A stretch of DNA of 5,343 nucleotides from Acidimicrobiia bacterium (GTDB taxonomy: Bacteria; Actinomycetota; Acidimicrobiia; Spongiisociales; ZC4RG35). The notes below the pieces were generated by a model, which saw only the letters and a list, made by a program, of their open reading frames with translations, was not told the origin of the DNA and searched no databases. Within the stretch, counting starts at the first letter, position 1, and each line of letters starts with the position of its first letter. The position numbers were made by a program, and so were the translations under genes. The stretch is from positions 1 through 5,343 of the forward strand of contig QIDW01000416.1 in NCBI GenBank assembly GCA_003230435.1. The letters are read 5' to 3'. Positions 5,263 to 5,343 of this stretch are shown piece by piece.

Positions 5263-5343
5263 TCAGGCGCGGCCGGCTGCCACCTCGCCCTCTCGCGTCT
5301 TTCCGGCGAGCAGGATCAGATCCTCGTGGAGTTCGAACCAGAT
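5263..5343 (-). CDS. Possible C-terminal end of an unidentified gene (partial)
   Basis: A minus-strand frame enters from the right edge and runs 26 codons to TGA at 5265-5263. The tail begins IWFELHEDLILLAGKT and ends AAGRA, a plausible acidic, helical C-terminus with mostly G or C in third positions. It has the same orientation as the transporter operon and ends about 110 nt before the -35 box. The piece is too short to assign a function. A plus-strand frame from a GTG at 5158 is also open to the edge with similar codon statistics, so even the coding strand is uncertain. Confidence 0.35.
   Translation of the reverse strand: MWFELHEDLILLAGKTREGEVAAGRA

Noticed and set aside
5312..5324. AGGATCaGATCCT interrupted palindrome
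   Set aside because: It lies within the probable coding tail at the edge and is probably chance given the high GATC density.
1..5343. A previously undescribed system such as defence, toxin-antitoxin, retron or a novel enzyme cluster
   Set aside because: All confidently read genes are standard parts of one Liv-family ABC importer, and the flanks are too short to show anything else.

Overview
The window is about 60% GC and reads as a chromosomal stretch from a high-GC bacterium, most likely an actinomycete-type lineage. The lipoprotein linker rich in Thr, Ala and Glu after a CGGDD-type start is common in Acidimicrobiia-like Actinomycetota, but that placement is inference and other high-GC phyla are possible. 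No tRNA, rRNA, insertion sequence, CRISPR or phage gene is visible.

Nearly all of the window is one minus-strand operon for an ABC importer of the branched-chain amino acid/amide (HAAT, LivHMGF-K) family. In transcription order it holds a LivH-type permease (4980-4108), a LivM-type permease (4103-3153), a LivG-type ATPase (3163-2336), a LivF-type ATPase (2343-1651) and a LivK-type lipoprotein substrate-binding protein (1605-178). The first four genes are packed with a 4-nt gap, an 11-nt overlap and an 8-nt overlap, which points to translational coupling. The binding-protein gene is last. It is set off by a 45-nt gap whose upstream part, together with the livF stop codon, forms a perfect 14-bp hairpin. 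The two permeases should form the membrane channel, the two ATPases the motor, and the lipoprotein should capture the ligand outside the membrane. The substrate cannot be read from sequence; the Liv symbols are family labels.

Upstream of livH, 5115-5151 holds a strong sigma-70-type promoter on the minus strand (TTGACG, 18 nt, TATAAT). A 12-bp perfect palindrome over the -10 and start region is a candidate operator. The predicted leader, about 135 nt, contains an interrupted palindrome and a possible 18-codon upstream ORF whose stop overlaps the livH start as TGATG. The right edge (5263-5343) may carry the last 26 codons of another minus-strand gene, followed by about 110 nt with no clear feature up to the -35 box.

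Downstream of the operon, 110-145 forms a 15-bp perfect hairpin, the likely terminator. I see no confident gene in 1-109.

I looked for an unusual or undescribed system and did not find one. The genes are ordinary transporter components. The points worth a second look are regulatory (the hairpin before the binding-protein gene, the promoter palindrome and the leader ORF), plus a divergent ABC signature motif in LivG, an 18-bp tandem repeat in the lipoprotein linker, and a high density of GATC.
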